Position numbers and translations under genes: made by a program. A DNA stretch of 64,000 bases from Chryseobacterium angstadtii (GTDB lineage: Bacteria; Bacteroidota; Bacteroidia; Flavobacteriales; Weeksellaceae), in contig NZ_LFND01000003.1 of assembly GCF_001045465.1 (NCBI RefSeq), positions 992,001-1,056,000 on the forward strand, given 5' to 3'. The notes under the pieces were generated by a model. It was not told the origin of the DNA. It worked only from the letters and a program-made list of their open reading frames with translations, and did no database searches. This document shows, in pieces, positions 62,887 through 64,000 of the stretch. The stretch's first letter is position 1; each line of letters opens with the position of its first letter.

Positions 62887-63609
62887 ATGAAAATCATAGC
62901 TGTCATTCCTGCACGTTACGAAGCAAGCCGTTTTCCGGCAAAACTGATGCAGATGCTGGGTGATAAAACAGTCATCACCACTACCTATCAGAATGTTTCA
63001 CAAACAGGATTGTTTGATGAAGTTTTTGTGGCAACGGATTCTGAAATTATTTTTGGTGAAATTGTGAAAAATGGCGGAAAAGCAGTCATGACGGGACAGC
63101 ATGAAACCGGAAGCGACCGTATTGCTGAAGCCGTACAGAACATAGATTGTGATATCGTGATCAATGTACAGGGTGATGAACCTTTCCTGAAACTGGAGCC
63201 TTTAAAGCAATTGATTAATGTCTTTAAAGAAGATGATAATCAGGAAATTTCCCTGGCCTCATTAAAAATTAAGCTGACTGAAAAAGAGGAAATTGAAAAC
63301 CCGAATAACGTGAAAGTAATCACAGATAACAACGGATTTGCCCTTTATTTCAGCCGTTCCGTAGTTCCTTTTCACAGAGAAGTTTCTTATGATATCAGTT
63401 ATTTTAAACATATTGGAGTGTATGCTTTTAGAAAACATGCCTTACTTCAGTTCTCCAAACTGGAAATGAAGCCGCTTGAAATATCAGAAAAAATAGAGTG
63501 CATCCGCTATCTTGAATACGGAATGAAAATCAAATTAGTAGAAACCAATTTCATCGGGGTAGGAATTGATACTCCGGAGGATCTGGAAAAAGCGAGGAAA
63601 CTAATTTAA
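62887..63609 (+). CDS. kdsB: 3-deoxy-manno-octulosonate cytidylyltransferase
   Basis: A 240-residue enzyme that activates Kdo with CTP for lipopolysaccharide core synthesis. The N-terminal nucleotide-binding [19 protein letters not shown], the [14 protein letters not shown] block and the metal-binding NVQGDEPF are diagnostic. [12 protein letters not shown] and the C-terminal [12 protein letters not shown] complete the match. Normal length, cytosolic. Confidence 0.95.
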   Translation: MKIIAVIPARYEASRFPAKLMQMLGDKTVITTTYQNVSQTGLFDEVFVATDSEIIFGEIVKNGGKAVMTGQHETGSDRIAEAVQNIDCDIVINVQGDEPFLKLEPLKQLINVFKEDDNQEISLASLKIKLTEKEEIENPNNVKVITDNNGFALYFSRSVVPFHREVSYDISYFKHIGVYAFRKHALLQFSKLEMKPLEISEKIECIRYLEYGMKIKLVETNFIGVGIDTPEDLEKARKLI

Positions 63610-63611
63610 TA

Positions 63612-63673
63612 GCAAAGAAAGCTGAGAAAGTGAAATTTTGAATCAGCTTATCAGTCTTCCCGGCTTTCTTTGC
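63612..63673 (+). terminator. Long hairpin after kdsB
   Basis: Perfect 11-bp arms GCAAAGAAAGC and GCTTTCTTTGC enclose about 40 bases; a T-rich stretch follows. It starts three bases after the stop codon like the other palindromes, and may be a terminator or another member of that class. Confidence 0.65.
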
Positions 63674-63682
63674 TGTTTTCTC

Positions 63683-63713
63683 TTTGCTTTTCTCCCAATT
63701 CCTCTTATATTTG
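63683..63713 (+). promoter_or_regulatory. Promoter of the last gene
   Basis: TTTG at 63683-63686 and TATATTTG at 63706-63713 are 19 bases apart; the ATG follows at 63731. Confidence 0.78.
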
Positions 63714-63730
63714 AATTATAAATAAGATTA

Positions 63731-64000
63731 ATGAAGAAATTACTTTTAGTATTCGTGCTGATATCCTCTCAGTTATCTTTTGCACAGACGGCAAAGGAAA
63801 TTATAGATAAAAACATAGAACTGTCCGGAGGATTAACGAATTGGAAGCTTTTAAATTCAGTGTTGCTGCAGGGAAAAGTGATCTTGGGAATCAAAGATGA
63901 GTATCCTATAAAAATTTATCAGCAACGTCCCAATCTTACAAAAACAGTGATCAGCATTAGTGGTAAAGAAACTGCTATTGAAGGCTATGACGGGAATAAA
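63731..64000 (+). CDS. Exported protein, N-terminal part (outer-membrane lipoprotein-sorting-like)
   Basis: The first 90 codons of a gene that runs past the window. Residues 1-19 are a signal peptide ending LSFAQT. The mature start TAKEIIDKNIELSGGLTNWK and VLLQGKVILGIKDEYPIKIY resemble the opening of Bacteroidota exported proteins distantly related to LolA/outer-membrane lipoprotein-sorting proteins. No Cys follows the signal, so it is soluble or later anchored. The name stays tentative until the full length is seen. Confidence 0.65.
   Translation, partial: MKKLLLVFVLISSQLSFAQTAKEIIDKNIELSGGLTNWKLLNSVLLQGKVILGIKDEYPIKIYQQRPNLTKTVISISGKETAIEGYDGNK

Overview
This 64 kb window looks like chromosome from a flavobacterium of the Chryseobacterium/Weeksellaceae type. 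The sequence is AT-rich. Promoters match the Bacteroidota pattern TTTG-N17-23-TAnnTTTG, and Shine-Dalgarno sequences are mostly absent. Several secreted proteins end in type IX secretion (T9SS) type A sorting domains, many lipoproteins start with short lipobox signals, and menaquinone and mevalonate genes are present. Nearly all genes lie on the + strand. I see no rRNA, tRNA, CRISPR array, transposase or prophage block.

Layout. 0-8 kb: T9SS protein tail, uridine kinase, a DivIC/FtsB-like protein, the small subunit of methylmalonyl-CoA mutase, a DinB-like protein, a methyltransferase, a His-rich lipoprotein, an M20 dipeptidase, a T9SS-secreted protein and an SDR oxidoreductase. 8-18.6 kb: electron-transfer flavoprotein (etfB-etfA), a bifunctional nuclease with a nucleoside permease, a sigma/anti-sigma/outer-membrane trio, thiolase and a UMF1-type transporter. 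18.7-23.3 kb: two tandem secreted metzincin proteases. 23.5-26.6 kb: mevalonate kinase, a UbiA prenyltransferase and proline dehydrogenase. 26.6-29.7 kb: a short frameshifted transcription unit, an XRE regulator, an 838-bp AT-rich control region and an M14 carboxypeptidase. 29.7-40.4 kb is the most accessory-looking part: DUF4920 protein, amino-acid permease, an isolated T6SSiii baseplate pair (tssE, tssF) with a lipoprotein, a membrane TPR-LuxR regulator, two lipocalin-like lipoproteins, a trypsin-like protease and a SUKH-type protein.

40.5-51 kb: uvrA, a candidate cysteine-protease-like effector with a DUF7079-like partner, a 44-residue double-glycine-leader peptide, DUF421 and GNAT proteins, gyrA and its TPR neighbour. 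51-64 kb: a secreted nucleoside deoxyribosyltransferase-like protein, menB, menA, an MBL hydrolase, the small SRP RNA on the minus strand, a DUF4199/glycosyltransferase pair, a GIN-domain lipoprotein, a phosphosugar mutase, an aminotransferase, kdsB and the start of another exported protein.

Most striking signals. (1) The palindrome TTTAC-N4-GTAAA recurs nine times between the XRE regulator and the M14 gene, overlapping both promoters. (2) uvrA to 45 kb carries an effector/immunity-like pair and a bacteriocin-like GG-leader peptide with CX2CX7CX7C spacing. (3) Long imperfect palindromes of several unrelated sequence families sit directly after stop codons. (4) A transcribed-looking small unit after proline dehydrogenase has an A8 tract at its start and opens into 52 codons if one A is skipped. 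Coordinates, motifs and hairpins were read by eye; family names come from recognition of sequence motifs and were not checked against a database.
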